Shown piece by piece: positions 45,201 through 52,760 of a stretch of DNA of 61,091 nt. The stretch lies in assembly GCA_900552455.1 (NCBI GenBank), contig URZX01000013.1, forward strand, positions 1-61,091, given 5' to 3'. Position 1 is the first letter of the stretch; each line of letters opens with the position of its first letter. The stretch comes from an uncultured Peptococcaceae bacterium (lineage in GTDB: Bacteria; Bacillota; Peptococcia; Peptococcales; Peptococcaceae). A model generated the notes under the pieces. It ran no database searches, was not told where the DNA came from, and saw nothing but the letters and a program-made list of their open reading frames with translations. The position numbers and the translations under genes are program-made.

Positions 45201-45530
45201 TACGCCGACGCGGTGCGCTGGGCAGCCAGTGAAAACATCGTCGCCGGCTACAGCGCGGAAGCGTTTGGTCCAAACGATCCGATCACCCGCGAGCAGCTTG
45301 CCTCGATCCTTTATCACTACACCGAGTATAAAGGCGGCGATGTCACAGCGCGCGCCGATCTCAGCACCTTCGCAGATGGCGACAGCGTCGCAGATTGGTC
45401 ACGCGAGACCGTGGAATGGGCGAACGCCGAAGGACTGGTGAAAGGCCAGCCAGGAAATCTGATCGACCCACAGGGCCAGGCCACCCGCGCGCAGGTTGCA
45501 GCGATCTTTGCGCGCTACCTCGCAAACTGA
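42243..45530 (+). CDS. SLH-anchored surface protein with BspA-type LRR and Ig-like domains
   Basis: 1095 residues. The signal peptide (IIISALALILLACLLPGAML) is followed by BspA-like LRR (FKHVVIEPGVTTIGTYAFSG, VVIPEGVTSIGSNAFINCKA). A second LRR-like segment lies at about 415-560, an InlB-type B repeat near 595-640 (ISRDGYTVKWYKDAF), a bacterial Ig-like domain at about 730-820, and three SLH domains at about 916-1095 (FVDVHKGDWFYDVVKDMYER). The tail is very similar to that of the upstream SLH protein. No peptidase motif is seen. Likely an adhesin or S-layer-associated protein. Confidence 0.9.
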   Translation: MKRKIIISALALILLACLLPGAMLAADKGDGSGAGAANAWDISAAGDGSVLAYYEGDTITITGDGAMKNYDRAYRGANDGSGVSRKVWAPWIDRSTGAPFREFKHVVIEPGVTTIGTYAFSGMYDMESVVIPEGVTSIGSNAFINCKALKQVDLPASFATIGEYRNVKIHARDPFEECDSLEKITIADGNTAFKLDDQGIALLGADGTKLIAYPAAYPTDSYTIPDGVTELDYGAFSSAKVQHVTAPESLKTIGDWCFSYTKIHSLTLPNKVKLVDGGAFNNSPDLQEVKLGTADSFWYDESVLNRIANLKVVDATAYNGAIAFGTNGVNMPGRNLLIYTQQAPTSGVGKAAVAVAENGTIDSEQAITAAPDFVLPTFSDKIATGWLDASDQPATRGAAGNIYHLATKALSGVDGGIRWSFDPESGTLTIAPADEPEAGAERGVMKDYSDDPTAAPWAEYADDTTSLVIEDGVTHLGDNAFASDKDLTRVTIHSDELKDEPQQPFKGCDKLVEVVFDSAQPPHIPDGLLNTNADGQGTNGHAMIVDLTAYDTPLSDGLSGLSNDSIVLVSKEPADKGETPVIWAVTGPGVAVDTTNGVNLGAISRDGYTVKWYKDAFKEEPLNDETPTAPNTYYAKWTPESAYDMEEMLRFDALTFGQPGESQDLHPQNNSEVEYQGDFAAVSSDENIVTATVHDGVVTVTPNPALPAGTHHTTVTVTTPDGVSREIPVRLTVAKAQPALVLSENEGSVYAGDSTSFTYTYSGDGAVSVSSSDESIATASVDPQTKTVSVKALRPGSATLTVLASESDNHLTASATYALTVKRAVSPTPSDSVHVKTDGNGKIHVSNKNASRDEKVTITVKPDDGYTLDKLTVTDRNGNTLPLTKEGENTYSFIMPQSRPVSINASFVEQSADDSLPFVDVHKGDWFYDVVKDMYERGLMTGTGADTFSPDLSTTRGMIVSILYRLEGSPACDTPETFADVNDGDWYADAVRWAASENIVAGYSAEAFGPNDPITREQLASILYHYTEYKGGDVTARADLSTFADGDSVADWSRETVEWANAEGLVKGQPGNLIDPQGQATRAQVAAIFARYLAN

Positions 45531-45564
45531 CGCTTTGCTTGAAAGCACCCTCACATAAACCATA

Positions 45565-45612
45565 CAAAGGCAGGACAGAGACCCAGCGTTTCTGTCCTGC
45601 CTTTGCATTTTT
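45565..45612 (+). terminator. Terminator after second SLH gene
   Basis: A 15-bp stem CAAAGGCAGGACAGA / TCTGTCCTGCCTTTG, then CATTTTT. Confidence 0.95.
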
Positions 45613-45631
45613 ATTCAAATTCCGCTATACT
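45603..45631 (+). promoter_or_regulatory. Promoter of diguanylate cyclase gene
   Basis: TTGCAT (45603-45608), 17 bp, TATACT (45626-45631). The -35 lies inside the 3' arm of the preceding terminator. Confidence 0.75.
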
Positions 45632-45696
45632 AGATGTAAACGAACCACAAAACACAGACCGCGCAGCGGAGCGCGGCGAGATAGGATGTGTGAACT

Positions 45697-47100
45697 GTGC
45701 GACCAGAGGAACATCAGGCGTATTCTTTTGAAGACGAGCGCAAACGGATCGAGGAATGCTTCTGCGCCTTTGTCGAAGGCAGCCTCGTCAGCCACGACAT
45801 CGACGCAGTGCTGCAGCTGTTTTGCGACGACGTCATTGGGATCGGCATGGGGGCGCAGGGCATCGTGCGCTGCCGCGAAGATCTGCGGCCGATCCTCATG
45901 AACACACGCAGCGATGTGGACGATTCACAGACAGCCATCGACTACAGCAACATGCAGGTGCGCTACTATGGCGATGACTACGCGAGCATCAACGCCATGG
46001 TCTCGGTCACCACGACCGTCCGCGGCGAACGCTGCACGAGCCACATCGGCCAGTGCGCCAGCCTACGCCGGATCGAAGGCCAGTGGCGCATCAATATGGT
46101 GCAGACGACGCCGCTTTCCATCGATATTCAGGATATTGATTCGTATCCGCTGTCCTTCGCCGAGGACGAGATCGAAAACTATCGCCGCCAGGCGCAGTTC
46201 TCGTCGATCATGCGGCGCAGCATCATCGCGACGTACAAGATCGATTTCGAGAGCGACAGCTTTGAGGAATATGTGGCGGCGAGCGGCTCTTCTGTGGCGG
46301 TGCAGCAGGGCGATCCTTACGAGCGCATCATGCAGGAATCGGCGATGGTGCTCGTGGACGATGCGATGAAGCTGGAGTTTATCTCTACATTTTCGATCGC
46401 CAATCTGAAAAAATGCTACCGCGCCGGACAGACCGACGTCACCCTCGACTACGAATCGCCGCAGCCAGATGGGCGCGTTGTCTGGCTGCGCAACAGCCTG
46501 CATCTTTTCACCGATATCAAGGGACGGCTCAAGGGCTATCTCTATCTTTTCGACATCGATGCCTACAAGCGTCAGGCGCTGCGCCTGGCGCATCAAGCGG
46601 AGCACGATTCCGGCACAGGCGTTTTCAACAAGGGGACGACGCGCCAGAAGATCGAGATGGCGCTGAATCTCTACGCCATGCCGAAAACCTGCGCCTTTTT
46701 CATGATCGATCTCGATCATTTCAAGCAGATCAACGACAGCTACGGCCACGCAGTTGGCGACGAGGTGATCCGGCAGACAGCGGAGATCCTCACCAGCTCC
46801 TTCCGCGCAGAGGATGTTGTCGGGCGGCTCGGCGGCGACGAATTCTGCGTGTTCTACACCGGACAGAACGACGTCGACACCCTCGGCTGCAAGGCGGCGC
46901 AGATCTGCGAAGCGGTGCGGCATATTCATCCAGCGCAGAATGGCGGCTCTGGCACATCGGTGAGCATCGGCATCGCGCGGCGCGAGAGCGGCGACGATTT
47001 CGACAGCCTCTACCGCAAAGCCGATGCGGCGCTTTACCAGCGCAAGGAAGCGCTCGGCCGCGATGGCTACACGATCTACGGCGATGGCGCCGATTCCTGA
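45697..47100 (+). CDS. SnoaL-like/PAS-like/GGDEF diguanylate cyclase
   Basis: 467 residues, no transmembrane segment. An N-terminal SnoaL/NTF2-like domain (about 15-145: CFCAFVEGSLVSHDIDAVLQ, RRIEGQWRINMVQ) may bind a ligand. A PAS-like middle region (about 160-300) leads to a GGDEF domain at 330-460, with the active site G379-GDEF383 and an RxxD inhibitory site at 370-373. It makes c-di-GMP. GTG start with AGGA upstream. Confidence 0.88.
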   Translation: MRPEEHQAYSFEDERKRIEECFCAFVEGSLVSHDIDAVLQLFCDDVIGIGMGAQGIVRCREDLRPILMNTRSDVDDSQTAIDYSNMQVRYYGDDYASINAMVSVTTTVRGERCTSHIGQCASLRRIEGQWRINMVQTTPLSIDIQDIDSYPLSFAEDEIENYRRQAQFSSIMRRSIIATYKIDFESDSFEEYVAASGSSVAVQQGDPYERIMQESAMVLVDDAMKLEFISTFSIANLKKCYRAGQTDVTLDYESPQPDGRVVWLRNSLHLFTDIKGRLKGYLYLFDIDAYKRQALRLAHQAEHDSGTGVFNKGTTRQKIEMALNLYAMPKTCAFFMIDLDHFKQINDSYGHAVGDEVIRQTAEILTSSFRAEDVVGRLGGDEFCVFYTGQNDVDTLGCKAAQICEAVRHIHPAQNGGSGTSVSIGIARRESGDDFDSLYRKADAALYQRKEALGRDGYTIYGDGADS

Positions 47101-47105
47101 ACAAA

Positions 47106-47153
47106 AAACAGGCCTGGAACAGAAAGGGAGATTTCTGTTCCAGGCCTGTCCTG
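47106..47153. terminator. Bidirectional terminator
   Basis: An 18-bp perfect stem ACAGGCCTGGAACAGAAA / TTTCTGTTCCAGGCCTGT with loop GGGAGA. It serves the cyclase gene and convergent dapA. Confidence 0.92.
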
Positions 47154-47169
47154 TTTAGCGGATCGTTTC

Positions 47170-48057
47170 TCAGTCGAGCAGACCATATTCGCGCATAGCG
47201 CCAGCGAGACGCTCAGCGTTCTGTGGTTCGATCTCGGTCATTGGCAGGCGCACGGTGCCGCCAGCGAGACCCATGAGCTCAACAGCTTTCTTGACAGGGA
47301 TTGGGTTGACTTCGCAGAAGAGGGCGTTGACGAGGTTCATCGCGTCGAGCTGCATCTTGGCAGCACCAGCGACGTCGCCGTCGAAGAATTTCTGCACCAT
47401 GTCGTGGGTCTGCTGTGGAGCGATGTTCGAGAGCACGGAGATAACACCCTTGCCGCCGAGGGAGAGCAGAGGCACGATCTGGTCGTCGTTGCCGGAGTAA
47501 ACGTCGATGTCACCGTTTGCAATGGCGAAAAGATGACCGATCTGGGAAATATTGCTGGAGGCTTCCTTAATGGCGACGATGTTTTCAACGTTGCGCGCGA
47601 GCCATACAGCAGTTTCTGGCTGGATGTTGCAGCCGGTGCGGCTAGGCACATTGTAGAGGATGACAGGGATCTTGATCGCGTCAGCGATGGTCTTGAAATG
47701 CATCTTCAGACCGTTCTGGGTGGCCTTGTTGTAATATGGGGTGACGAGCAGCACAGCGTCTGCGCCGTCTTCTTCAGCCTGCTTGGAGAGCATGACAGCA
47801 GTGGCCGTGTCGTTGGAACCAGTGCCGGCAATGACAGGCACGCGATGGTTCACATACTGGATGGTGTGGGCGATGACCTGGGAATGTTCTTCCTCGGTGA
47901 GGGTGGACGATTCGCCAGTGGTGCCGCAGATGATGATGGCGTCGGTGCCATTATCGATCTGGAAATCCAGCAGACGTTCGAGAGCAGGATAGTCAACGGA
48001 ACCATCCGCAGCAAATGGGGTAACGATTGCGCAGCCTGCGCCAGTGAAAATAGACAT
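47170..48057 (-). CDS. dapA: 4-hydroxy-tetrahydrodipicolinate synthase
   Basis: 295 residues. It condenses pyruvate and aspartate semialdehyde at the start of lysine/diaminopimelate synthesis. Visible are GAGCAIVTPF, CGTTGESSTLTEEEH, VPVIAGTGSNDT, VTPYYNKATQ, LYNVPSRTGCNI and the Schiff-base lysine in IVAIKEASSNI. AAGGAGGAAAAATTT lies before the ATG. Transcription is governed by the lysine riboswitch upstream. Confidence 0.97.
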   Translation of the reverse strand: MSIFTGAGCAIVTPFAADGSVDYPALERLLDFQIDNGTDAIIICGTTGESSTLTEEEHSQVIAHTIQYVNHRVPVIAGTGSNDTATAVMLSKQAEEDGADAVLLVTPYYNKATQNGLKMHFKTIADAIKIPVILYNVPSRTGCNIQPETAVWLARNVENIVAIKEASSNISQIGHLFAIANGDIDVYSGNDDQIVPLLSLGGKGVISVLSNIAPQQTHDMVQKFFDGDVAGAAKMQLDAMNLVNALFCEVNPIPVKKAVELMGLAGGTVRLPMTEIEPQNAERLAGAMREYGLLD

Positions 48058-48110
48058 AAATTTTTCCTCCTTAGATTGTGTGCGGGGAGAGCCGCCGGGA
48101 CTGGAGGGAT

Positions 48111-48148
48111 AAAAGAAAAAGCGACGTTTCTGTGGGGAAACGTCGCTG
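48111..48148 (-). terminator. Riboswitch-controlled terminator before dapA
   Basis: Minus-strand stem GCGACGTTTC / GAAACGTCGC followed by TTTTTCTTTT, between the lysine aptamer and dapA. Confidence 0.92.
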
Positions 48149-48180
48149 GTGATCCAGTTCATTTTGCCCAAACGGGCACA

Positions 48181-48350
48181 ATGTCGATAGCTCCCCATCC
48201 TAAGATGACAGTCATGTGCCTCTTCGACACATGCCCAGCAAGACGCCGCCAGCCAGACGTCCCACTTCGGCGAGCATCCCTTTTGCCAGCTGTCGGCGTC
48301 CGCTGAAGACTCTCGCTGGTGACTCATGAGGCTCGCGACCTCTATCTAGA
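48181..48350 (-). ncRNA. Lysine riboswitch (L box)
   Basis: The minus strand reads AGAGGTCGCGAGCCTCATGA, then AAAAGGGATGCTCGCCGAAGT, and closes with GACTGTCATCTTAGGATGGG and GAGCTATCG. These are the conserved core blocks of the lysine aptamer in the right order. With the following terminator it is an OFF switch for dapA. Confidence 0.95.
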
Positions 48351-48367
48351 TTTTCTGTATATTTAGT

Positions 48368-48396
48368 ATATTAGGGGATTCGCGCCACGCTGTCAA
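48368..48396 (-). promoter_or_regulatory. Promoter of the lysine riboswitch-dapA transcript
   Basis: On the minus strand TTGACA (48391-48396), 17 bp, TAATAT (48368-48373). Confidence 0.9.
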
Positions 48397-48435
48397 GGGA
48401 AATTTGAATAACGTCCTGTAATCGTTGTGATTTCG

Positions 48436-48444
48436 TGGTATAAT
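48436..48444 (+). promoter_or_regulatory. Extended -10 promoter of recQ
   Basis: TGG followed by TATAAT (48439-48444), 29 bases before the start; no good -35. Confidence 0.6.
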
Positions 48445-48472
48445 GTGGGAACGACACAAAGGAGGCGCGCCC

Positions 48473-50623
48473 ATGACACCAGAACAGGCACTGAAAAAAT
48501 ATTTTGGCTACGATTCCTTCCGCCCCGGTCAGCGGGAGATCATCTCCGCCTTGATGAGCGGGCGCGACGCGTTGGCGATCCTGCCGACAGGCGGCGGCAA
48601 ATCGCTGTGCTACCAGATCCCGGCGATCTGCATGCCGGGGCTGACGCTCGTGATCTCGCCGCTCATCTCGCTGATGAAGGACCAGGAGGACGGGCTCGTG
48701 GAAATGGGCGTGGCAGCGCGCTCGCTGTCCAGCGCCACGACGACCGAGCATTTCACCGAAACGATGCGCTTGGCGCGCGCCGGCGAGCTGGATCTGCTCT
48801 ATGTCGCGCCAGAGCGGCTGGAGCTCGAGGGCTTTCGGGAAACCCTCGCCAGCCTGCACGTGACAATGGTCGCCGTGGACGAAGCGCACTGCGTGAGCCA
48901 GTGGGGCCACGATTTTCGCCCCAGCTACATGCGCATCGCCGAGCTCCTCGAGGATTCTGCCGAGCGCCCCGTCTTCGCCGCCTTCACCGCGACAGCCACA
49001 GCCCAGGTGCGCGAGGACATCATCGCCCAGCTGCGGCTGCGCGATCCCTTCTGCTACATCTCCAGCTTTGACCGGCCCAATCTCCATTTCTCCGTGCTCA
49101 AGCCAGAGAATAAAAACCGCGCCCTGCTGCGCCTCCTGGAAGAGGAAGAATCGAGCATCATCTACTGCGGCACGCGCAAAGCCGTCGAGAGCGTCTACCA
49201 TTTTCTGCGCGACCGCCGCTTTGCCGTGACCTACTACCACGCCGGACTCGACGCCGAGATGCGCAACCGCCACCAGGACGATTTCATCTACGACCGCAAG
49301 CCCATCATGGTCGCCACCAACGCCTTCGGCATGGGCATCGACAAGCCCGACGTGCGCAGCGTCATCCATTACAACATGCCCAAGGACCTCGAGAGCTATT
49401 ATCAGGAAGCAGGCCGCGCCGGACGCGACGGCGCACCAGCCAGCGCCGTGCTCCTTTTTTCGCCCCAGGACATTCTGCTCAACGCCCGCCGCGTTGAAGA
49501 ATCGCAGGCGCCCAACGCCAAGGAAAATCTCCAGGCCATGACCAGCTACTGCAACACCGGCGGCTGCCTGCGCCGCTACATCCTGCGTTATTTCGGCGAA
49601 GAGCCAGCGTGGCGCGAATGCGGCAACTGCTCCGTCTGCGACGGCACCGTCGCCGTTCACGACTGCACCGTCGAAGCGCAGAAGATCCTCAGCTGCATCA
49701 TCCGCATGGGCCAGCGCTACGGCGCCGGCAAAGTCAGCGACGTCCTCCGTGCCAGCGACACCGAATTCAACCGCGCACACCATTTCGAGCGGCTCAGCAC
49801 CTACGGCGTCATGAAAGAGTACAGCGACCGCGACATCCGCGACATCATCTCCCTCCTCGTCGCCGAAGGCTACCTCGTCATCGACGAATTTCGCACCCTC
49901 AAAGCCACCGAGCGCAGCAAAGCCCTGCTCCACGGCGAAGAGACCATCGCCATCAACAAGCAGCTCAAGGAAGAAGGACGCCGCCGACTGTCGCAGCGCG
50001 TCGAAGACATCGAAAGCTACGACGCCGGCCTCTTCCAGACCCTGCGCATCCTGCGCCGGCAGATCGCCGAAAACACCGGCGTCGCGCCGTTCGTCATCTT
50101 CTCCGACCGCTCCCTCATCGACATGGCCGCCAAGCTCCCGCAGGATATGGGCGAAATGCGGGACATCGCCGGCGTCGGCGAGAAAAAACTCGCCCGCTAC
50201 GGCGAACCCTTCATGCTCGCCGTGCGCGCCTATGTGAGCCAGCACGGCATCGACGTCGCCGAAGCGCGGCGGCAGAATCTGCGCGTCACCGCCGCACCAC
50301 AGAGCGTCAGCGGCAAAGGCGCCAAACGCTCCACCCAGGTGCGCACCCTCGAGATGATCCGCAATGGGCTTTCCCTCGACGCCATCGCCCGCACCCGTAA
50401 GCTCACCCTGCAGACCATCGAGAGCCACGTCCTCACCCTCCTCGAGCAGGGCCAGCGCCTGCCAGTGGAAAAATGGCTGTCCGACGACGACCGCGCCCTC
50501 ATCTGCCGCACCGCCAAAGCCAGCCAAAGCGACCGCCTCACCCCCATCAAAGACGCCCTCCCCGACCGCATCAGCTTCTTCCAGATCAAGCTCGCGCTGA
50601 CGCTGGAGAAATTGGGACGGTAG
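48473..50623 (+). CDS. recQ: ATP-dependent DNA helicase RecQ
   Basis: 716 residues. Walker A is in ILPTGGGKSLCYQIP (about 37-51) and the DEAH box at 136-139 in VDEAHCVSQWGHDFRP. The zinc-binding domain has CLRRYILRYF then CGNCSVC. The HRDC domain is near 530-600 (FVIFSDRSLIDMAAKLP) and a C-terminal helix-turn-helix follows (LSLDAIARTRKLTLQTIESH). It unwinds recombination intermediates. AAAGGAGG supports ATG 48473. Confidence 0.96.
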   Translation: MTPEQALKKYFGYDSFRPGQREIISALMSGRDALAILPTGGGKSLCYQIPAICMPGLTLVISPLISLMKDQEDGLVEMGVAARSLSSATTTEHFTETMRLARAGELDLLYVAPERLELEGFRETLASLHVTMVAVDEAHCVSQWGHDFRPSYMRIAELLEDSAERPVFAAFTATATAQVREDIIAQLRLRDPFCYISSFDRPNLHFSVLKPENKNRALLRLLEEEESSIIYCGTRKAVESVYHFLRDRRFAVTYYHAGLDAEMRNRHQDDFIYDRKPIMVATNAFGMGIDKPDVRSVIHYNMPKDLESYYQEAGRAGRDGAPASAVLLFSPQDILLNARRVEESQAPNAKENLQAMTSYCNTGGCLRRYILRYFGEEPAWRECGNCSVCDGTVAVHDCTVEAQKILSCIIRMGQRYGAGKVSDVLRASDTEFNRAHHFERLSTYGVMKEYSDRDIRDIISLLVAEGYLVIDEFRTLKATERSKALLHGEETIAINKQLKEEGRRRLSQRVEDIESYDAGLFQTLRILRRQIAENTGVAPFVIFSDRSLIDMAAKLPQDMGEMRDIAGVGEKKLARYGEPFMLAVRAYVSQHGIDVAEARRQNLRVTAAPQSVSGKGAKRSTQVRTLEMIRNGLSLDAIARTRKLTLQTIESHVLTLLEQGQRLPVEKWLSDDDRALICRTAKASQSDRLTPIKDALPDRISFFQIKLALTLEKLGR

Positions 50624-50642
50624 GTATTCCCATTATCGAAGC

Positions 50643-50697
50643 AAAATACGCGTAAAATCAGTCGTAAAAAAATACGATTGATTTTGCGCGTATTTTT
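50643..50697 (+). terminator. Terminator after recQ
   Basis: A long imperfect stem with outer arms AAAATACGCG / CGCGTATTTT and inner AAAATCA / TGATTTT. Confidence 0.88.
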
Positions 50698-50733
50698 ACG
50701 TACTATGCAATGCTATAGTATGGATATAAATTA

Positions 50734-50762
50734 TTGACAACGGAGAACGGGTGCGCTAAGAT
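50734..50762 (+). promoter_or_regulatory. Promoter of RelE-type toxin-antitoxin operon
   Basis: TTGACA (50734-50739), 17 bp, TAAGAT (50757-50762). Confidence 0.9.
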
Positions 50763-50773
50763 AAAGAAAAGAG

Positions 50774-50787
50774 GTGGGAATTCCCAC
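50774..50787. promoter_or_regulatory. Palindromic operator candidate
   Basis: GTGGGAATTCCCAC is a perfect 14-bp palindrome at the start of the predicted transcript, 17 bases before the antitoxin ATG. Its GGGAATTCCC core recurs at 51075-51084 inside the toxin gene. An autoregulatory site for the antitoxin complex is the likely role. Confidence 0.6.
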
Positions 50788-50804
50788 TGGAAAGGAGCGG
50801 GAAA

Positions 50805-51044
50805 ATGGAAGCTGTAAAAGATTATCTCGTGCATCTTGACAATAAAAAACGCGTGACGCTCAGAGGCGCGAACTACAAGTATTATCAGGTGAAGGAATAC
50901 GAAAATGGCTGCATTCTTTTGGAGCCGAGAGAGGTGAGAGCGCCTGAGAGTATTTCTGCCAGAACGCTGAGAGATATGGATAAAGCTGTTGAGAATTTTA
51001 AGCAGGGAATTGCTTCTGCGCCGATCGATCTCAGTGATTTTTGA
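50805..51044 (+). CDS. Putative type II antitoxin
   Basis: 79 residues. The N-terminal half is beta-like (HLDNKKRVTLRGANYKYYQV, NGCILLEPRE); the C-terminal half is a helix (SARTLRDMDKAVENFKQG) ending in the short motif PIDLSDF. This fits a small DNA-binding domain plus a toxin-wrapping tail. GAAAGGAGCGGG precedes the ATG. It lies 10 bases before the RelE-like gene. Family assignment is from pairing and layout. Confidence 0.78.
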   Translation: MEAVKDYLVHLDNKKRVTLRGANYKYYQVKEYENGCILLEPREVRAPESISARTLRDMDKAVENFKQGIASAPIDLSDF

Positions 51045-51054
51045 GGAGTAGCAT

Positions 51055-51429
51055 ATGGCGTATAAAATTCGTATGGGAATTCCCGAGATGCAGGTGCTTT
51101 GGACTGAGCTTCAGTCGAAATATCGTGCTGGGACGATTAGTAAGGAGGATGCGAGCCTTTATAAAAAATGGGGAAAAGCGCTGAAACTGCTGGCCAATGA
51201 TCCGAAACACCCTGGCTTGCACTCGCATGAAATCGCGCCATTATCGAAGCGTTATGGTATGAAAGTTTGGCAATCGTATTTGGAAAATAAGCGCAGCGGT
51301 GCGATGAGAATGTACTGGGTGTACGGGCCGGAGGCGCGAGAAATCACGATTATTGGGTTGGAGCCTCATCCTGAGGACAAAAAGAAGGGGGCTTATGACA
51401 GAATACGTTTGTCGGATTTGGAAAACTAA
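51055..51429 (+). CDS. RelE-superfamily toxin
   Basis: 124 residues. A helical N-terminal half (MQVLWTELQSKYRAGTISKE, KKWGKALKLL) precedes a RelE-like beta core: MKVWQSYLENKRSGAMRMYW, VYGPEAREITIIGLEPHPED and AYDRIRLSD. The arginine in SGAMRMYW and the late Lys/Tyr/Arg residues suit an mRNA-cleaving RelE fold. GAGGAG precedes the ATG. Co-transcribed with the antitoxin. Confidence 0.8.
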   Translation: MAYKIRMGIPEMQVLWTELQSKYRAGTISKEDASLYKKWGKALKLLANDPKHPGLHSHEIAPLSKRYGMKVWQSYLENKRSGAMRMYWVYGPEAREITIIGLEPHPEDKKKGAYDRIRLSDLEN

Positions 51430-51434
51430 CGAAA

Positions 51435-51487
51435 ACAGAAGGACCTGTCGCACGAACAAACGCGTTTGTGCGGCAGGTCCTGTTTTG
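51435..51487. terminator. Bidirectional terminator
   Basis: A 14-bp stem AGGACCTGTCGCAC / GTGCGGCAGGTCCT with AAAAC and GTTTT flanks. It separates the toxin gene from the convergent membrane protein gene. Confidence 0.9.
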
Positions 51488-52402
51488 TTATTTCTTTTTG
51501 CCGACCCATTTCATGGTTGGGAAGGCTTTTTCGAGACGATCGGCGAGGCGTGGGCGATTGTCGATGAGCTGGCGGCGATGGGCGCGCAGCTGGTCGAACT
51601 GGTCGATGGTTTCGCGGAGGCGGGCGGCTGTTTCGTCGTTCATTTCAGCGAGGCGTGCTTCGAGGGCGTCGCGGCGGGCGTCAAATTCCTGGAGATGGGC
51701 GTTGATGCGGGCGCGGCGTTCTTCGCGGGCCTGGCGGTTGAAATTCTGCCATTCGTCAAGGCGCTCCTGCATTGGTTCGAGGCGTTCCTGAGCGTCTAAG
51801 GTGCGCTCGGTGATGGCGCTGCCGATGGCGGCGGTGGTTTCGCGCATCTGGGCTTCGATGTCAAAGAGGAGGGCGCTCTGGCTCTGCAGATGACGGATGC
51901 CGCGAACGGTGATGACGAGGTCTGCGAGCATGACGGCGGTCAGGGCGCAGCAGATGATGGCGAGAAAGAGCGGCGGCACGAGGGCGACGGCATCGCGGAT
52001 GGGCGGATGCACGACTTTGATGAGAAAGGCGCCGCCGAAGCCCCAGTAGATGGAAAAGCGCAGGCAGATGAGGCCGGCGATGTTGAAGGGCTCGCTGCTG
52101 TAATCCCACCACTGGGTGTGGAAGAGGGCGCGCAGCACGAGGCCGACGAGGAGCTCGATGATGGTGCAGATGACCATGGCGCCGAGGAAGGTGAGAAGCC
52201 AGCTCCCCTGCAGCGGCTCGGTGCAGAGGACCATGGCGATCATGCCGGCGCCGTAGATGGGGCAGACGGGCCCGGCGAGCATGCCGCGGTTGACGAGATG
52301 GCCGGTGGTGAGGGCGTGGAAGGCGATCTCGACGCACCAGCCAAGGAAGGCGTAGATGTAGAAGAAGGCGAGGAGTTGTAGCAGCGGATCGATGGATGTC
52401 AC
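51488..52402 (-). CDS. CmpB-like (putative ABC permease) membrane protein with C-terminal coiled coil
   Basis: 304 residues. The first 170 residues hold about five transmembrane segments with YIYAFLGWCVEIAFHALTTG and NRGMLAGPVCPIYGAGM, typical of the CmpB-type family seen in Firmicutes. The last 130 residues form a charged helical coiled coil (RREALEARLAEMNDETAARL-like heptads). GTG start; the AAAGGA site is rather far (12 bases). Function unknown. Confidence 0.83.
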   Translation of the reverse strand: MTSIDPLLQLLAFFYIYAFLGWCVEIAFHALTTGHLVNRGMLAGPVCPIYGAGMIAMVLCTEPLQGSWLLTFLGAMVICTIIELLVGLVLRALFHTQWWDYSSEPFNIAGLICLRFSIYWGFGGAFLIKVVHPPIRDAVALVPPLFLAIICCALTAVMLADLVITVRGIRHLQSQSALLFDIEAQMRETTAAIGSAITERTLDAQERLEPMQERLDEWQNFNRQAREERRARINAHLQEFDARRDALEARLAEMNDETAARLRETIDQFDQLRAHRRQLIDNRPRLADRLEKAFPTMKWVGKKK

Positions 52403-52471
52403 AGGCGGGCACCGTCCTTTCGTGGGTTTGCTCCATTGTACAGCTACAGCGCGCAGAAAGCAAGCTTTGTT

Positions 52472-52681
52472 CAGGTAGGAGGTAGGAGGTAGCCGCTTCG
52501 CGGACGGACTCGTAAACTCGTCCGCAAGTAGGAGGTTTTCTTTCTGCTGCTGTGTAAAGGTGGACGCTTTCTGTGTGCGTTTGTTATTGTCGACAGTCGC
52601 TGCGCATTTTTGCTGAAACCTCCTACCTCCTACCTGCCGGCAAGTGGAACGCGCCGGCCCCGCAGGGCTACCTCCTACCTG
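52472..52681. repeat. TAGGAGG-heptamer inverted element, copy B (upstream of gltX)
   Basis: 210 bp with perfect 14-bp terminal inverted repeats CAGGTAGGAGGTAG / CTACCTCCTACCTG. Inside are CCGCTTCGCGG and CGGACGAG-type hairpins, an inner TAGGAGG, about 90 bp of spacer with GTCGACAGTCGC, inverted heptamers, a block CCTGCCGGCAAGTGGAACGC, and the terminal heptamers. There is no ORF. It ends 10 bases before the gltX -35. Confidence 0.88.
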
Positions 52682-52690
52682 AAAGAATGC

Positions 52691-52719
52691 TTTACAACCC
52701 CGGCGCGTAAAATTATAAT
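52691..52719 (+). promoter_or_regulatory. Promoter of gltX
   Basis: TTTACA (52691-52696), 17 bp, TATAAT (52714-52719). Confidence 0.9.
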
Positions 52720-52760
52720 AGATATGATTGTGTGAACGACGACCTTAAAGGAGGATATAT

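Noticed and set aside
48371..50527. 718-codon open frame on the minus strand opposite recQ
   Set aside because: Antisense shadow of a GC-rich gene; recQ has all helicase motifs and a ribosome site, the opposite frame has none.
52403..52760. T-box leader for gltX
   Set aside because: No T-box consensus or specifier hairpin; the sequence is explained by the repeat element and a normal promoter.
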